64,000 nucleotides of DNA, taken from the NCBI GenBank assembly GCA_013396525.1, contig VWYX01000354.1:250044-314043 (forward strand), in the 5' to 3' direction. The stretch is from Chaetorhynchus papuensis. Taxonomy: Eukaryota > Chordata > Aves > Passeriformes > Rhipiduridae. A model generated the notes under the pieces. The model was not told the origin of the DNA, made no database searches, and saw only the letters and a program-made list of their open reading frames with translations. Made by a program: the position numbers and the translations under genes. The first letter of the stretch is position 1, and every line of letters begins with the position of its first letter. Positions 24,201 through 36,426 of this stretch are shown one piece after another.

Positions 24201-24918
24201 CTCTCAAACAAAGTGCACATCATTTAATCTGTTTATAGAATCCCTTGCTTCTCCTAAATATACTCACCTTCTTTCTCTCAGCTAAGAAAGCCTTTCTTTT
24301 ATCATCAGTTTTTAGTATTTTATTATGAGCATGAAGGGATAGTCAAACTTGTGCAATCTGAAGAAAAATATCTGAGGTTTTCTGTCTTCTCCCTTTAATT
24401 TAATTCTTTTTTTTATGTTACTCTGAAAAGACTTTCTTGAGGGCTTCGAAAGACACAAGGTTTAAAAAAAAAAGATTTGACATGCTAAGGTAAAAGACTC
24501 TCTCAATATACATAGTTTTCAGTCTGCTCAGGTAGACAACGAAGACCAACTGCACCTTCACTAGTACCTGAGCAGCCTGCTCAAGAAGGTAGATTGGCTA
24601 AAGCATTTCTGAGGGCAGCACTGGGCCCTGTGCTTTGTTGTCAGCCATGGGCTCAACTCTGCTGTGGTGAGGTCAGGCCATAAAGAGAGGTAAGGAAAGG
24701 TCGCAGCACTGAGCTCTGGGCTGGGAGTAAGTACTTCCAGAATTTAATTTGGCCATGGAAATATTCCCAGCACAGCAGTGTTCCCCCTCGTTAAAGGAGG
24801 GAATATTGCTGCAGCCCATAACCTCTGTAGGGGAGGAATTAACTTTTAAACTGAACACCGCACTTGGATAGGAAATGAGCTTAGTGGGGTCTGCACGCTA
24901 AGGGACTTGTGTGCTTTG
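21266..24918. other. Non-coding, no recognised gene
   Basis: No gene or interspersed repeat recognised. Contents include AT-rich pieces at about 22500-22830 and 23940-24500, and a run of 10 A near 21381. A minus-strand open frame of about 150 codons near 23435-23887 has no recognisable features. Confidence 0.5.
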
Positions 24919-24995
24919 ATGCAAATACTCTTTCAAGTTTCAGTCTATGCACAGAGTAACACTGGTCAAATGCAAATGAAGAATTAATTGCTTGA
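24919..24995. promoter_or_regulatory. Paired POU octamers with TAAT palindrome
   Basis: Two exact ATGCAAAT octamers lie at 24919-24926 and 24970-24977, 51 bases apart and in the same orientation. A GAATTAATTGC homeodomain-type site follows about ten bases later. Octamers bind POU factors (Oct/Brn), and co-location with a TAAT palindrome is typical of neural or pluripotency enhancers. Function is inferred from motifs only. Confidence 0.3.
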
Positions 24996-27515
24996 AGTGG
25001 TTCCCAGCTAAAGAATATCCTTATTAATTTATCATTCCTTCTCTGGATGCTTTCTAGTAATGTAATTTTGTTGAGTACTAAAATAATTACTGAAATGAAC
25101 TGTAGAGCTTATTATTCCAGCTGCAGTGTGAGAGAGGGCCTTTCTAGCTGCTTTGCCTTGCTTGTGAGCAGGTTCATCCATGCAAAGGTGTGTTTTGAAC
25201 TTCAGCCTTTCTGGTCTGCATGAACCTCCCCGTGTGGGGAATCATAACCACAGCTGCAGCAAAGCTCTGTGGTCTCTCTGTGCAGGACTGCAGGATTTGG
25301 GAAGTCTGGGGAGGACACATATCCTCCCCAGAAGTCAAGCAAGGTTTTCTTTCCTTCTGCCTTTCCTCTGACTTCTTTTCCTTGCTTTGGTATGAAAAAA
25401 TAAAATAAAAAATTAGGATTTGTTTGTACTATCAAGTTGGTTTTAATCCTAATAGAGGTAAAAATAAAAAGTTGATATTTTAAGTTTAATCTGTTTTTGA
25501 TCACTCATTCTTACACGGTAATTTTGCAGAATATATGCTAATGCTCTAATGTCAAACAAACATGCTTCTCCTGAAATTTATTTGAGAAAACTGAAGTGAC
25601 ATTTTCTGATATGTGCTCTGTAATATTGAACCTCTGTGGTGAAGGGATAAATTTGAGTCCTGAAAATATTCTTTCAGCACTCACACAGCTTACTGGAAAT
25701 GGAAGTACAATTTCTGCCAGTTAATACAGCTGAAGCATAACATTTTTATGACATTCTCAGTTGTTTAACATGTTTTTTTCCTAACTGAAATGTGGCTCAT
25801 CTGCTAAATGAAGCAAGACTTAGCTTAATCTTTTCTGGAGTGTTTCTAAGTCCAGATAACTCTTCTTTTTTTGTGATATTTCATGAGTCATTAGAAGTTC
25901 CAGATTATCTTCAGATACTTCATAGCAAAATGTGACCAGCTTTGATTTGACATATGTATAAAACATTATTATTTTCAATTTCTGACTGAGGCATTTCCAA
26001 TTGCATACTTGGTTTGATTAGAAGAAATTTTGCCTTTTTGCTGAAGAATGTAGCCTGGATATATATGTAAGACAGAGTGTGTGTCCCCCTGTTTTTCTCA
26101 GCTGGTTTTTCCTGATTTTTCTTTATTCCTAGAGAGGATTCAAGAAAAATGTGAAGAGGTATTTGATGTTTCAAGGTGATGTTCTAAATCAGTCACTGTA
26201 CATGCTCTATTTGTTTATACTGTTGAATTTTTATTGCCATTTTAGCAGCTTCTGTGTAAGTCCAATGCCTTTAAAGGCACCCTTCCTTCAGTTGAAATAC
26301 CAGGATTTTTGGTCCATGTTCTGGTAGAAATCAGAGTGCTCCAATGGTCATTGTAGCATCCCAGCTGCCCAGGGTCTGGTAGAATGAGTGTATTTCTTTA
26401 ATTTTAATTTTATATCTAGAACCAGTCTCAGGTTTGGGTTATTTCCATCCTTTACAGAAATACAGCACTGCACCCATTGTGCCAGAGGTTTTCCTCCTGG
26501 CACCATCACTGCTGAAGCTGCAGATTATTGGCAGAGCAATTTTAAACTCCTGGTTTCAGTAGGCAATGTCAGCCCAGAGCCTTGATGTTGACCATGTCAC
26601 CTTCTTGGTCACTTTTCCCAAATACTGAATTTTCAGTTTTCCCTCTCCTTTGGCCTCTCTGCTTTTGCTGCCTCCTGCACTCATTAGCATTGCTGTTGTT
26701 GACGTATTTACTCCATTCTCTGTTGGGTTATTCCAAGCATACCAACAACTTAAATAATTCTTGATTTTAAACAGAAATAATTAGGTCTTACCTTTCACTC
26801 CTCCAAAATTACAGTCCAAGAGCAGTTTATCTTGTAAAAATATAGTGAATGCTAATTATGGAGAAATATTGTGTTCTACAATACATTACAATGAAATTAG
26901 ACTTTCCTTCATCTCTGTACTGATACCGTCCTGAATGATGGTTGCTGAAGTGGCAACCACTTTCTCTTTTAGTGTAATTTTGACCTCTGGCTTTCCAGAA
27001 TGGTCTCAAGAATTTTGCTGCATTTTGAACCCTACAGGGGTTTAAATAATTTTCCACTTTCAGATATGAAATCTGGGCAAACATCCCAAAAAGTAGTGTC
27101 ACAGTGTGCTACAATAACTGATTTGTTTTTGAACATGAATGCAGAATGATTTGTTCTATTAAAATTCTGCACTGAGGCTTCAGAAATGCTATGCATTTTT
27201 TACTGTATTGCATACTTTATTGTCCTTATCCTGGATTTTCTTCATATGGAAGAATATACCTCTGAGGGTTATTTGTTTGCCTGTACCTCACAGTCTGACT
27301 GATGCTCCCTCTGCTTCTCCTGGTTAACAAGGAGATTCCATTTTTACGTTGCTTTTTGAAAAACTCCCTCATGAAAGTCTCCTGACTTTTCTCCACCATC
27401 AAGGCCCACTTGCTTAAATATACTGCAGAGAAAATGTAATTTCAGAAAGGGGCCAGTCATATGGTCCTGGTGAGCGTTCCCAGAAATTAATTAAGTATTG
27501 GGATGGTTTTGCAAA
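24996..27515. other. AT-rich non-coding, no recognised gene
   Basis: A long AT-rich, repeat-poor interval. Parts (about 25500-25950 and 26760-27300) look like conserved non-coding sequence in texture but carry no distinctive motif cluster that I could support. Confidence 0.45.
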
Positions 27516-27610
27516 GTCACAGAATCACAGGATCAGAGAATCACAGAATGGTTTGGGTTGGAAGGGACCTTAAAGATCATCTAGTTCCAACCCCCCTGCC
27601 ATGGGCAGGG
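27516..27610 (-). mobile_element. CR1 LINE 3' tail fragment
   Basis: Imperfect octamer units (GTCACAGAATCACAGG, then AGAGAATCACAG) are followed by AATGGTTTGGGTTGGAAGGGACC, TTAAAGATCATCTAGTTCC and AACCCCCCTGCCATGGGCAGGG. This is the reverse complement of the CR1 3' UTR end and is close to avian consensus, so younger-looking than the 14298 copy. Similarity stops abruptly at about 27610, showing severe 5' truncation to less than 100 bases. Confidence 0.95.
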
Positions 27611-30600
27611 CCAGGTGTGGATAACAAATTTAAGGACCAAGTTAGGGAGGGATGATCATGGTCTTTACCAGTCTGTGTGAGCTGTTGAGGTGGCACGAGA
27701 TGAGCCATTCTCAGCTGCTCTGTACCTGCATGGCTGAGGAGGAGGGCACTGCCACTGAGCCAAGGTCAGGCGCTCTGCAGAGCAAGTCCAGTTACATGCA
27801 GTGCTGCACACAGGCCCTGCTCCTCCATCCACCCCCACACTATTTTTAATCAGAAACTGATTATAAAAAGTTGGTTTATTTTATCTGGACATTCACCTCC
27901 GTTCTTGTCGGGTCAGTAAACAGGACACAATTACAATCAGATTCCACTCCAGTGTTGGTAAAAGCAACAGAAACAGTTCTCCCATTCCTGTTTTGTCCCT
28001 GTTTAATCCTACTTAATTGCTTCTAGTTGCCTCAGGGCCTGAAGTAGTATCTTCCATCTCCTACCTAGTGTTGCTCCAAACAGGCCAGAGCTGCTGGAAG
28101 GTGGCCTGGGTGGCTGCATTAGTCTGATGTGCTTCCCTACTGGACAGGCAAAGTGCAGCAGTGAGCTGCTGCGGTCACTGAGGGGTCACAGGCATTTGAG
28201 AGTCCTCATCCTCACACCATCCTTGCAGAAACTGCCCATCCAAGCCAAGTTGCTCAGGAAAAGAACATATGAGTAATGGACTGAGTGCACTGATGCCCCA
28301 GGACACAGAGAGCACTGAGGAGCAGCACACAGGAAGCATCTCCAGCACACTGCCTGTGCAGAGCATGTTGTATTGCCAGAAAGAGCAAGCCCTATTCCTT
28401 TCTTTAAAACCATTTTTTACAAATTAATGTCTTGTAGTTAAAAAGTGATCATTCCTCACCTCACTGAACAGCTACTGTATTTTCACACTCTGACTGGTTG
28501 GCAAAGGCAAACTAAATGAAAACCTTGCAGACACAAGTTTGTCTGCAGGAAGATTTATCCGTGCTCCTGTCTGCATGATTCATACTTGCTGCAGGGGAAA
28601 AGTTGTAGCTGAGAAGGGGTGCTTATCTACCATGATTTTCCATGCCCTCATAGAAATGAAAATATCTCTTCTATCCTTTTATTTATTTTTTCTGTCCCAT
28701 TCAGTGGTGATGTGGAGTGTAGCTAGAACAATAGTTAGTCTAATCCAGACAGCCATTTCATTGTAAATCACCAGGATGCGCATTTACAATCCAGGTATTA
28801 TTGTTTTGGTTCTGTTTCTTCACTTTTCAGGTTAAAACTGGTTAACACAAGCTTTCAGAAAACTAATAAAAAATGGCTCAGAACTGGAACATGGTTTGCC
28901 AAGTATCAGCCTGGGGAGATGTTCTGTAACATTGTGGAAAGCTCCTATGTATATAATCACAAAGGAAAAGCTGACAGACCTTTAGCAATAGCTTTGCAGT
29001 AATAAATTATTATTATTAACAGATCTTTTCATCCACAGATCTCAAAGCACTCTAGGTATCTTCTTTTATGGGGAAATGTGCAGGGATAAGGAGTAGAGTT
29101 TAATCTTCTTTATGCCACATTTTATAAACAGACAGGTCTGGACGCTCTCTCCTTAGCATGTGCTGTGTGAGGGACTCAGATTTAGGGACAGTGCAGGGGC
29201 AGAAGGGCTGGGAAGAAGTGATCTAACGTAAGGATAAAGGACCAGATGAGACATGTATATGATGGCAAGTTTCTCTAGAGAGGCACCTCAATACTGAGCT
29301 TTTCACAGACCCTGACAATGTGTCCTAAACAACACTGTCAGGGATTTGAAGTATTCAGGAGTATTTTTCCTCTCTTTCAACAACATGTTCTGTGCATTCT
29401 TGTCTCTTTTGTGACATCAGACTGCAATGCTGCTCTGTAACTTGTGAGGATGCTGTTTGCGATGGAGGCATTCGACACCGTGAAACTGAGGTGGCAGAGC
29501 TCCTCATCCACTGCCTTCCTCTCTACAGGCACAGCAAAAGCCTGGTGACAGCAGGAGTTTGAAGAAAGTCAGCTCATCCTTGCATGCAGAATGCTAGGCC
29601 TTTGTTTTCATCTTCTTGGACGAGACTTAAAAAATGCAATGTTTGTATTTACTGACTTAATCTCTGGCCAGCCTCCAGGGAAGTGGGGCTGCAGAGTCAC
29701 AGGGGCTGCCTGTGCTCAGACTGTTAGGGTGTTTAAGGGACTGGGCTCTTGGAGCAAGACCTAGGCTAGTGCAGATTGCACTCGAGTGGAGGGAGCCTCT
29801 CTCCCACACATCTTCCTTTCCCTTCTCTGCTGCACAAGCACAGCTCTTGCAGGTACATGTGCTGCTCAAACAGCAACTGGCAGCCAGCCCGGGGAGCTCT
29901 CAGGCAACGTTTCCCTGCTTCTCCTTGCTTACTCCTTCATTCAACAGGTGTATTTATTAGATGACATCCTCACTATGCAGCATTTCACCATTTAGTCTAG
30001 GGAAGGTTTTATTAATTTCTGACTCGCTTCTGTCTCGATCAGCAGCTGTTTGTTTAACATGGACTTGAAAGGCTGCACCCACAGCTTGCTGGACAATGAA
30101 GTTAGTCTTAAAGGATCTGTTTGAAAAATGTGGTACATCTGCTAATGAATTTAAGAACACTTTTGTGACATTAAAATAACCCTTGCAGGGAATATGCAAG
30201 ACTGGTGGATCACCATGAGAAAAGGCATAACAGGAGTACCCCTAGCACAGCTACCTGGGCCCAGAGATTCCAGCCACGGTGCATATCCCAGTGCTTCCCC
30301 TGCACAAGGCAGGGATGGCTATGCATGTGCTGTTAAAGCTTCCACTTGCATGTCTTAGCTCCCTGAGCTCCACTACTGTGACAAAATTGTCACCCTGTGG
30401 TGTGAACATACATAAAGCAAGCCCAGTGCTAATTGGCTCCCATGGGCTGCTTGCCAAGGTGGCTGACAGCCACTAGACTGATCACACGTATCTCAGCGAG
30501 CTGGTCACAGCCTCACTGAAATCCTGGCACTTGGTCTGCTGGAGGACTAAAACTGACCAAGACTTCCTTAATCTAAGACCATAAAACTCATGACAGGGTT

Positions 30601-31528
30601 AGGAATTCATATCACACTCCTGAGGATACCACTTTCTCCATACAGCACAGATGAGCTAAGAGATCAGGTCATGCCCAAATCATCAGCTCACCTCTGTGAA
30701 ACCATTCAAAAGTGGGTTTGGACCAGGTTTAAGTACAAACTAAACATCTGTCTGAATGGCAAAGCTCACCATCCCCAAAGTCTGTGTTCCTTTCTCCATA
30801 AATGAATCTTATTGAGGGGAAAATATATGAGCAAATAATTAATTTTGGAGTCTGTGGGTGGCCCCCGAGGTGAAGTGGAGCTCTGAGTTTTACATAAGCA
30901 CACCCCCACACAAACTCCGTCTTTGCTTCAGATCAGCATCAGCGAGCCCACGCACATCTCTCCCGAGGCCTTTGTGCAAGACCTTTATCCTTCTACCAAT
31001 GGGGAAGCCAAGCCCCTGGGGTGAAAGACAAGTTGAAAGCTAAGATCTGAATGATTTGGCAGAAATTGGAGCTATTGCAAGATTTTCCAAGATGAGCCCA
31101 CTGGGGGACTGGAGAGCTCATGATGATTTAATGGCCTAAAAGAGAATGGGGCTTAATCTAGACCATGTGCTGAGAGGAGCTGCTGAGCATGGAGGTAGAG
31201 TAAGGCAAACCCACCCTGGCTGCAGCAACTTCACTCTCCACATCTGGATGGCTGAGAAATGGCATCTGCCTTCCTATGTTCCTCGTTCTTTAAATACTGA
31301 AGCACTGATCCAAGCTTTCTTTTTGTGGTCAGACCCTCCTACACGTGCTGAGTTTTGTACCCCAGGGGTTCCCGAGGGTGTTCTTGGAAACCTATCTGGG
31401 GCTGCAGCATTGGCAGAGCAAGGTGGGGGAAGGCAAACCCTGCACTGCCCCTGAGCCAGGCCAGGCATGCAGGATCATCCAGCTCCTGTGGATGATGCTC
31501 GGGAGAAGCAATTGATGCATTGCTGAAA
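27611..31528. other. Non-coding, no recognised gene
   Basis: No recognised gene. A small ATT repeat lies at about 29000-29020. The rest is plain. If the minus-strand candidate gene to the right is real, its 3' UTR would extend into this stretch. The first reverse AATAAA that I noted there is near 30008. Confidence 0.45.
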
Positions 31529-31633
31529 TTAATCCCACCAGACAGGGCTACAGGCAGGGCTTTGGCCCCTGCAGCTGCAGCAAAAGGAGCCTGTGTGATG
31601 GTCTTGTTGAAGGCACACAGCAGTTCCATGGCT
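31529..31633 (-). other. Candidate terminal coding exon, minus strand (unverified)
   Basis: The acceptor is TTTGTTCCTTCACCTCCAG read on the minus strand, with the exon starting at 31633. Continuing in the phase left by the exon at 31918-32031 gives 34 codons and a TAA at 31531-31529. The peptide is Cys-rich, starting SHGTAVCLQQDHH and ending SPVWWD. In another frame the same start region holds GCCATGG, a strong translation context at 31629, opening a 96-codon frame down to 31339. The two readings cannot both be the product. Neither resembles a protein I know. Confidence 0.15.
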
Positions 31634-31917
31634 CTGGAGGTGAAGGAACAAATGTCTGGCTGTTACCTGAAAAGGCTGTGAGAACCCAGGGAGCAGAAAA
31701 GAGAAGGAGGAAAGGCAAAAGCAGTCACAAGCAGAAAAGTAGGAACAGACGAGTAGAAGAGGACTTCTGAGGGGTGTGGGGCCTGGGCTTCTGCTGCTCC
31801 CTGCTTGTGTCCCTATAGCTCCCCACTCTCCCCACCCCTGCTGCTGCTATGCTCAACCACGGGAGAAGCAGAAAGAAACCACTGCATGGCTCTGGAACAG
31901 AAATACCTTTTAATTAC

Positions 31918-32031
31918 CTGAGATGGAACAAGGCTCTTCTGCTTTTTCAGCATAAGCATTGTGAATTTCATCAGTGGTGCTTGGTCTGAAAGATCTGCTT
32001 GCTCAGTCTTGCTGGGTTTCAAAGTCCTCTC
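31918..32031 (-). other. Candidate internal coding exon, minus strand (unverified)
   Basis: On the minus strand a strong pyrimidine tract and AG (TTGCATTTGTTCTGGTTCAG) ends at 32032. The exon is 114 bases, exactly 38 codons and open in phase 0, and ends CAG|gtaatt. A possible branch-point sequence CTGAC lies upstream. The peptide runs from ERTLKPSKTEQADLSD to a basic segment MLKKQKSLVPSQ. Both splice signals, the symmetric length and the phase match to the exon at 32561-32771 make this the best exon candidate in the window. I recognise no family. Confidence 0.3.
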
Positions 32032-32560
32032 CTGAACCAGAACAAATGCAAGATGTCAGAGAGAAAACAGATCCCAGCAAGGTCCCAAGACTAGTCAAGA
32101 GGGATTGTTTGCAGGGTAAAACACAGCCTCAGAGAGTCACAATTCCTTTGTTCATACTGCTAAGAAATAAGAAGTTTATTCAAGTTAGTCTGCTCAGCCC
32201 TCAGTCCTGGCTATCACTAATCTCAGTACTGCTGAGGCATGGATTTTGATGGTGGTTTACTGCGCAAGCTGGAAGATCTCACAGCTCATAAACCATCTCC
32301 AGCATCCTCCTTAGGACATGACATTCACTTCTAGATAACAGCATGCTGTGGTTTGGTTTAGGTTTTGCAAGCCTCTGTAACAAGAAGCAGATCCATCTCA
32401 CTGGCCTCAGGGCCGGTCAACAGCTGGTTAAGGGACTGAGGCAGCCCCTTGTCAGCCCCGTTCACCATCAGCATGTGAGACAGACACTCACACACTCAAC
32501 CCCTTCCAACAGAGGTGTCTAAATGAGGTGGGTGGACAATCTCTGAAGCAATCTACTCAC

Positions 32561-32771
32561 CTTCTCTGTAACAGGAGCTGTGGCAGCTATGCCTCTGGCC
32601 GCAGGGCTGGGTGGGAGGGTCCCCAAGCCTGCTTGCATGGCACAGCCTGATTCCTTTCCATCCACGTGTGCTGCAGTTGGGCCAGGGTCACAGCTTACAA
32701 AAGGTGCCTGCCACAACGCACAGCCATGTGTGGAAAACACCCAAACATCACTCTGGGGGCCCAGGTAAGCC
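32561..32771 (-). other. Candidate internal coding exon, minus strand (unverified)
   Basis: The minus-strand acceptor is TGTTCCTCCCCACCACAG and the donor is GAGAAG|gtgagt, both strong. The 211 bases read G plus 70 open codons, starting AYLGPQSDVWVFSTHG and ending GIAATAPVTEK. They end exactly on a codon boundary, so they join in frame to the exon at 31918-32031 across a 529-base intron. The segment is GC-rich, and plus-strand frames are open here too (with their own splice-like edges at 32575 and 32764), so stop depletion is partly compositional. A possible upstream exon is near 33549-33618. Confidence 0.25.
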
Positions 32772-33119
32772 CTGTGGTGGGGAGGAACAAGGTGTTACTT
32801 GCCCTGCAGCACGCTCATGGGGCCAGAGCATTATGAAGAGCAGGGGGGGACAAAACCATGAAGGATAAGATTTGCAAGAACCCCAGTTTGGAGAGTCAGC
32901 ACCACAAAGTGCCAAAAAAGGCAGAGAGCCCCTTTCACTGCTGTGAGGGGTGCCTGGGGCTGCCATGTCAGGGTGACTCCTGTGGACAGAGACCATGAGA
33001 ATGGTGTCTTTTGCTGCCTGGACACATTTAACTTCTGACCTGTATCAGCTGTCAGATTAGAAGGGGTTTAGCCACATCAGTCTGAGCAGGAATTAAAGCC
33101 AAGCTCCAGAGGTGAAAGG

Positions 33120-33260
33120 GCAGAGCCTTAAAGGGATCACCTTAATTGACAGGGCCTCTTAATCCCCCTGTTCTTGTACATTAATCCAAATATCTCCAGT
33201 TCTTCTTCTTAACCTGTTTTCATAAAGTAAAGAGAATTATACTTAATATAACAAAGCTGG
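33120..33260. promoter_or_regulatory. TAAT-rich candidate non-coding element
   Basis: Within 140 bases there are CACCTTAATTGACAGG, CTCTTAATCCCCC (a TAATCC bicoid-type site) and ACATTAATCCAAAT (a second TAATCC). This repeated TAATCC core suits OTX/PITX-type homeodomain proteins. It is a motif-based inference only. Confidence 0.25.
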
Positions 33261-36200
33261 GTGTAGGAGTAAAGCGTGACCTTAGCCCTCCTGCAGATGG
33301 GGTTTGAGGCTGTTGTGAATGCTGCTCTTTATCCCGGGCACTCCCCAGCCCTTCCCCAGCAGTTTGAGAGCTGGAAATGATCAGGCAGCTCCTCCTTGTC
33401 CGAGCCGTGGCAGTGACGCTGTGCAGGACAGGGCTGTTGTTTGATGTTCCATTTGCAGTTTACATTTATAATGGCAGCACCCTGATAACCCAGGTACTTG
33501 AAACAGGCCCAGGCAGAGAGGAGCTTGGGGCACACCACATCCATCACCTGACAAGCGTGGCTGGTGGGGTCTGCTGCTCAGAGCATCCCTCTCTACTGCA
33601 GGAGCCAGCATGCAGGACCTGGAGGCCCCCCCAGCTTCGGGGAGATGTGAAGGGGTGAACACATTTAGAGGTGCCCTTTTGATTTGGAGGAGTGCTGGGA
33701 TTGTTTTCTTAAAGCTTGATGCACAGAGGATTTCAGGCTGTTTGACTATCAGCCCAGCAACTTCTCAGGCTATCAGCTAAAATAATTGTCTTTCCAAAGT
33801 TTGAATACTCACAAGGAATTATGGGCAGCAGCCATTCACACAAAATAAATTTTTGGAACCAAAGTTGATGTGCAAAATCACTCTTTTTGCAATGTTTTTT
33901 TTACAGTGAACTCTTTTGAAGGCTGATCTTCATCTCAGAAGGTGTAACTGAGGTCTCAAACACCAAGTGCACGATGTGGGCAGTAGGAAACCTAACTGGT
34001 AGCATGGCAAAGTTAATTTTAAGATGTTAAACTAAGACATTATCAGCTAAACTAAGTTGTTAAACTATCAAGGACATGGGTTGTGCCTTTGTGTGCCTTG
34101 GTAGTGCAGTTATGCACTGTCACCAGAGGCTCCCAGTTCTACTGAGAGATAAACAGGCAGAAAATAAGAGATTCAGCTCTTGAATCATGGGGAGGAGGCT
34201 GAAATCCCACTCTTGGTTAACATGAATGTCACAACTCTGACATGGACAGAATTTTAGGTGCTGGGGACAGTGCCAGTGGTGCCAACTTTTGGGACCACAC
34301 TGGCTCTGAGTGGTTTCAGTGGTCATCGCTTCACACTGCCATGCAAAGCCAGCCTAATGGGAAAAAAGCAACCCTGACACTGCCTCCTGCCATCCATGTG
34401 CACTGTGCTTTGGCAGTGTACCCTGGCTTGTTCTGGCAGTGGGAAACTTACCCTGCAAACCAAGCTCCTTTCGAAATACATGTAAGGCATCTAATTTTTT
34501 GCTGGCATGGTGGTGAAAGCCACAGAAAATTGTGGAAAGAATGAAGTTTCCAGAGGCAAATTTATTTTGTCTTATTCTCGGCCTGCTTAGAGTTCAACCA
34601 AGATGTTTCGGGAGCCTGAGTTCTATCAAAGGGAAGCAGTCTAAGAAACAGTTGTGGATAAAAGAAATATGAAAGCTATTCAAAAATAAGGAGGGGGAAA
34701 AAAAGCCTTTGAGTGGGCTGAAGGAAAACAAACATAGATCCCAAGAGAAGGAGGAGAGAAGAAAAACTCCAATGAAACAAAAAAAGTAGCTGATGAAAAC
34801 CTGGTCTTACAGAGGGCAATAATATTTTGCTGCTAACTTCACTGGGCCAGGATTTTATGCACATTTTCTAATCATGGTGATGGGCTTTTTGTTCCAAAGT
34901 TTTCTTCCATCTCGTGATTCATCACGTCTCCTGTCTGGACATGCAGTAGCACAGAACTCCCATTTAGTTCGGAAAATACTCTTTTAATGGAACTAATCAC
35001 TCTCGGAAAAAAAAACTAGTTTCAAATGACAGGAGGAGGAGAGGAAAGGTTCATGACCTCAACCAAATTTTTGAACCCCGAGAACACACAAAAATAATTT
35101 GAAAAGTTCATAAAACCTCAATTTTCAGCAGGTTTGCCCATCCAAGTTTAATCTTGTCAGGCCAGAAGCCCAGATTCCTCCCCAGATCCAGCCCTGTGAA
35201 CACAATGACACTGATGCATTTTATGAAGAGCCTGGCCAAAATCAGAGCCCTGGAAAGGGAGCTATTTGGGCAGCTGAAGCAAGAGAAGGGAGAGCCAGTC
35301 CCTTTGAAGTTATCAGCCAGGGGAGGCGTTGGATAAGCCCGGGCCATTTGTAATCAGATGTCTGAGAGGACTGTCAAAGAAATCTCCCCACACTTGCCTC
35401 GACACTGATGGTATCTCAGGGCAGATAAAATAAGAGCAGCAGTAAAAGGGAAGTTCGAGCCATTATCTGCCCACACCTGGGCTGCGAAGGTGCCATGCAG
35501 AAACAGTGCCCAGCGTGGCTGAGGGCACAGGGGGGGAGGATGCTGCCTCTGCCAAGGTGCAGGGGGACATTGTCCTGCAGCCTCAGGGAGCACAGCCCGC
35601 CCCATTGGCTCCTGGCCACGCGCTGGGGCTGGATCTATGGTGAAGAATTCGTTTGGGCAGACTTAACTTTCATCTCCCTGTGAAAGCTGGGCTGAAAAGG
35701 TGTTTTCTTCACTGATTAATGGGTAAATTTCATTACACCTTTTTTGGGACGATTTGCAGGCTTTCACGAGGCTGCTCACTACTCTTCTCCCTGGCCTACA
35801 GGGAAGTAGCTTCACAAGCCACTGAACCAACCAAAGTCTCAGTTTTGGTGTCCTCCCCTTGTGCACTTCCTGGAGTTGAATAGGTTGAGGTTATGTAGCA
35901 GCTTTTATTTTGTGGAGGTATTTCTAGGCTCTGTACCCCATGCATTTAAATCAGCTTGCAGGAACGTGATGCCTTGAAGTGTCTTCTACTGCCAAAACCT
36001 GACAGGAACTGGCCATCAGGCTTGAAGGGACAAATGGATCAACAACCACACAAATGAACAGAGTTATCACACTTACTCAATTTTTCTTGGAAAGCAGAGC
36101 TAGAAAGCCCAGCAACCTAATCAGAGATCTGGGGTAATGCCATCAGCAACCCTCTTGGCCCTACTCTGTGAGGCATGAGTTGTTCATGGGCACTGTATGA

Positions 36201-36409
36201 GCCCAAGAACCCTGCAGCAGCCTCAGATATGCCCAGAGTCACTGCAACAGATTCATGGTTTGAAATGACCCTTGGAAATGTTGGCTGTATCTCCATGGAT
36301 GTTTTGAAACAATGGCATGAAGTGCCCAGTGAGTCTCCAACCAAGGCGCCTCCGTATTAACACCTGCTAAATTCTAGTCCTTGAATGTTTTGGTGTGGGT
36401 TTTGGTTGT

Positions 36410-36426
36410 TTTTTTTTTTTTTTTTG
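36410..36426. repeat. Poly(T) run of about 17
   Basis: A homopolymer T tract following TTTTGGTTG. No retrocopy is recognised. Confidence 0.85.

Noticed and set aside
31339..31629. 96-codon minus-strand frame starting at GCCATGG
   Set aside because: It is out of phase with the proposed upstream exons and has no family resemblance. Kept only as an alternative reading of the third exon.
32575..32764. Plus-strand exon-like segment (TCTCTGTAACAG acceptor, CCCAG|gtaagc donor)
   Set aside because: It overlaps the minus-strand candidate, which has better acceptor and phase support. Both cannot easily be real, and the plus-strand reading has no partner exon.
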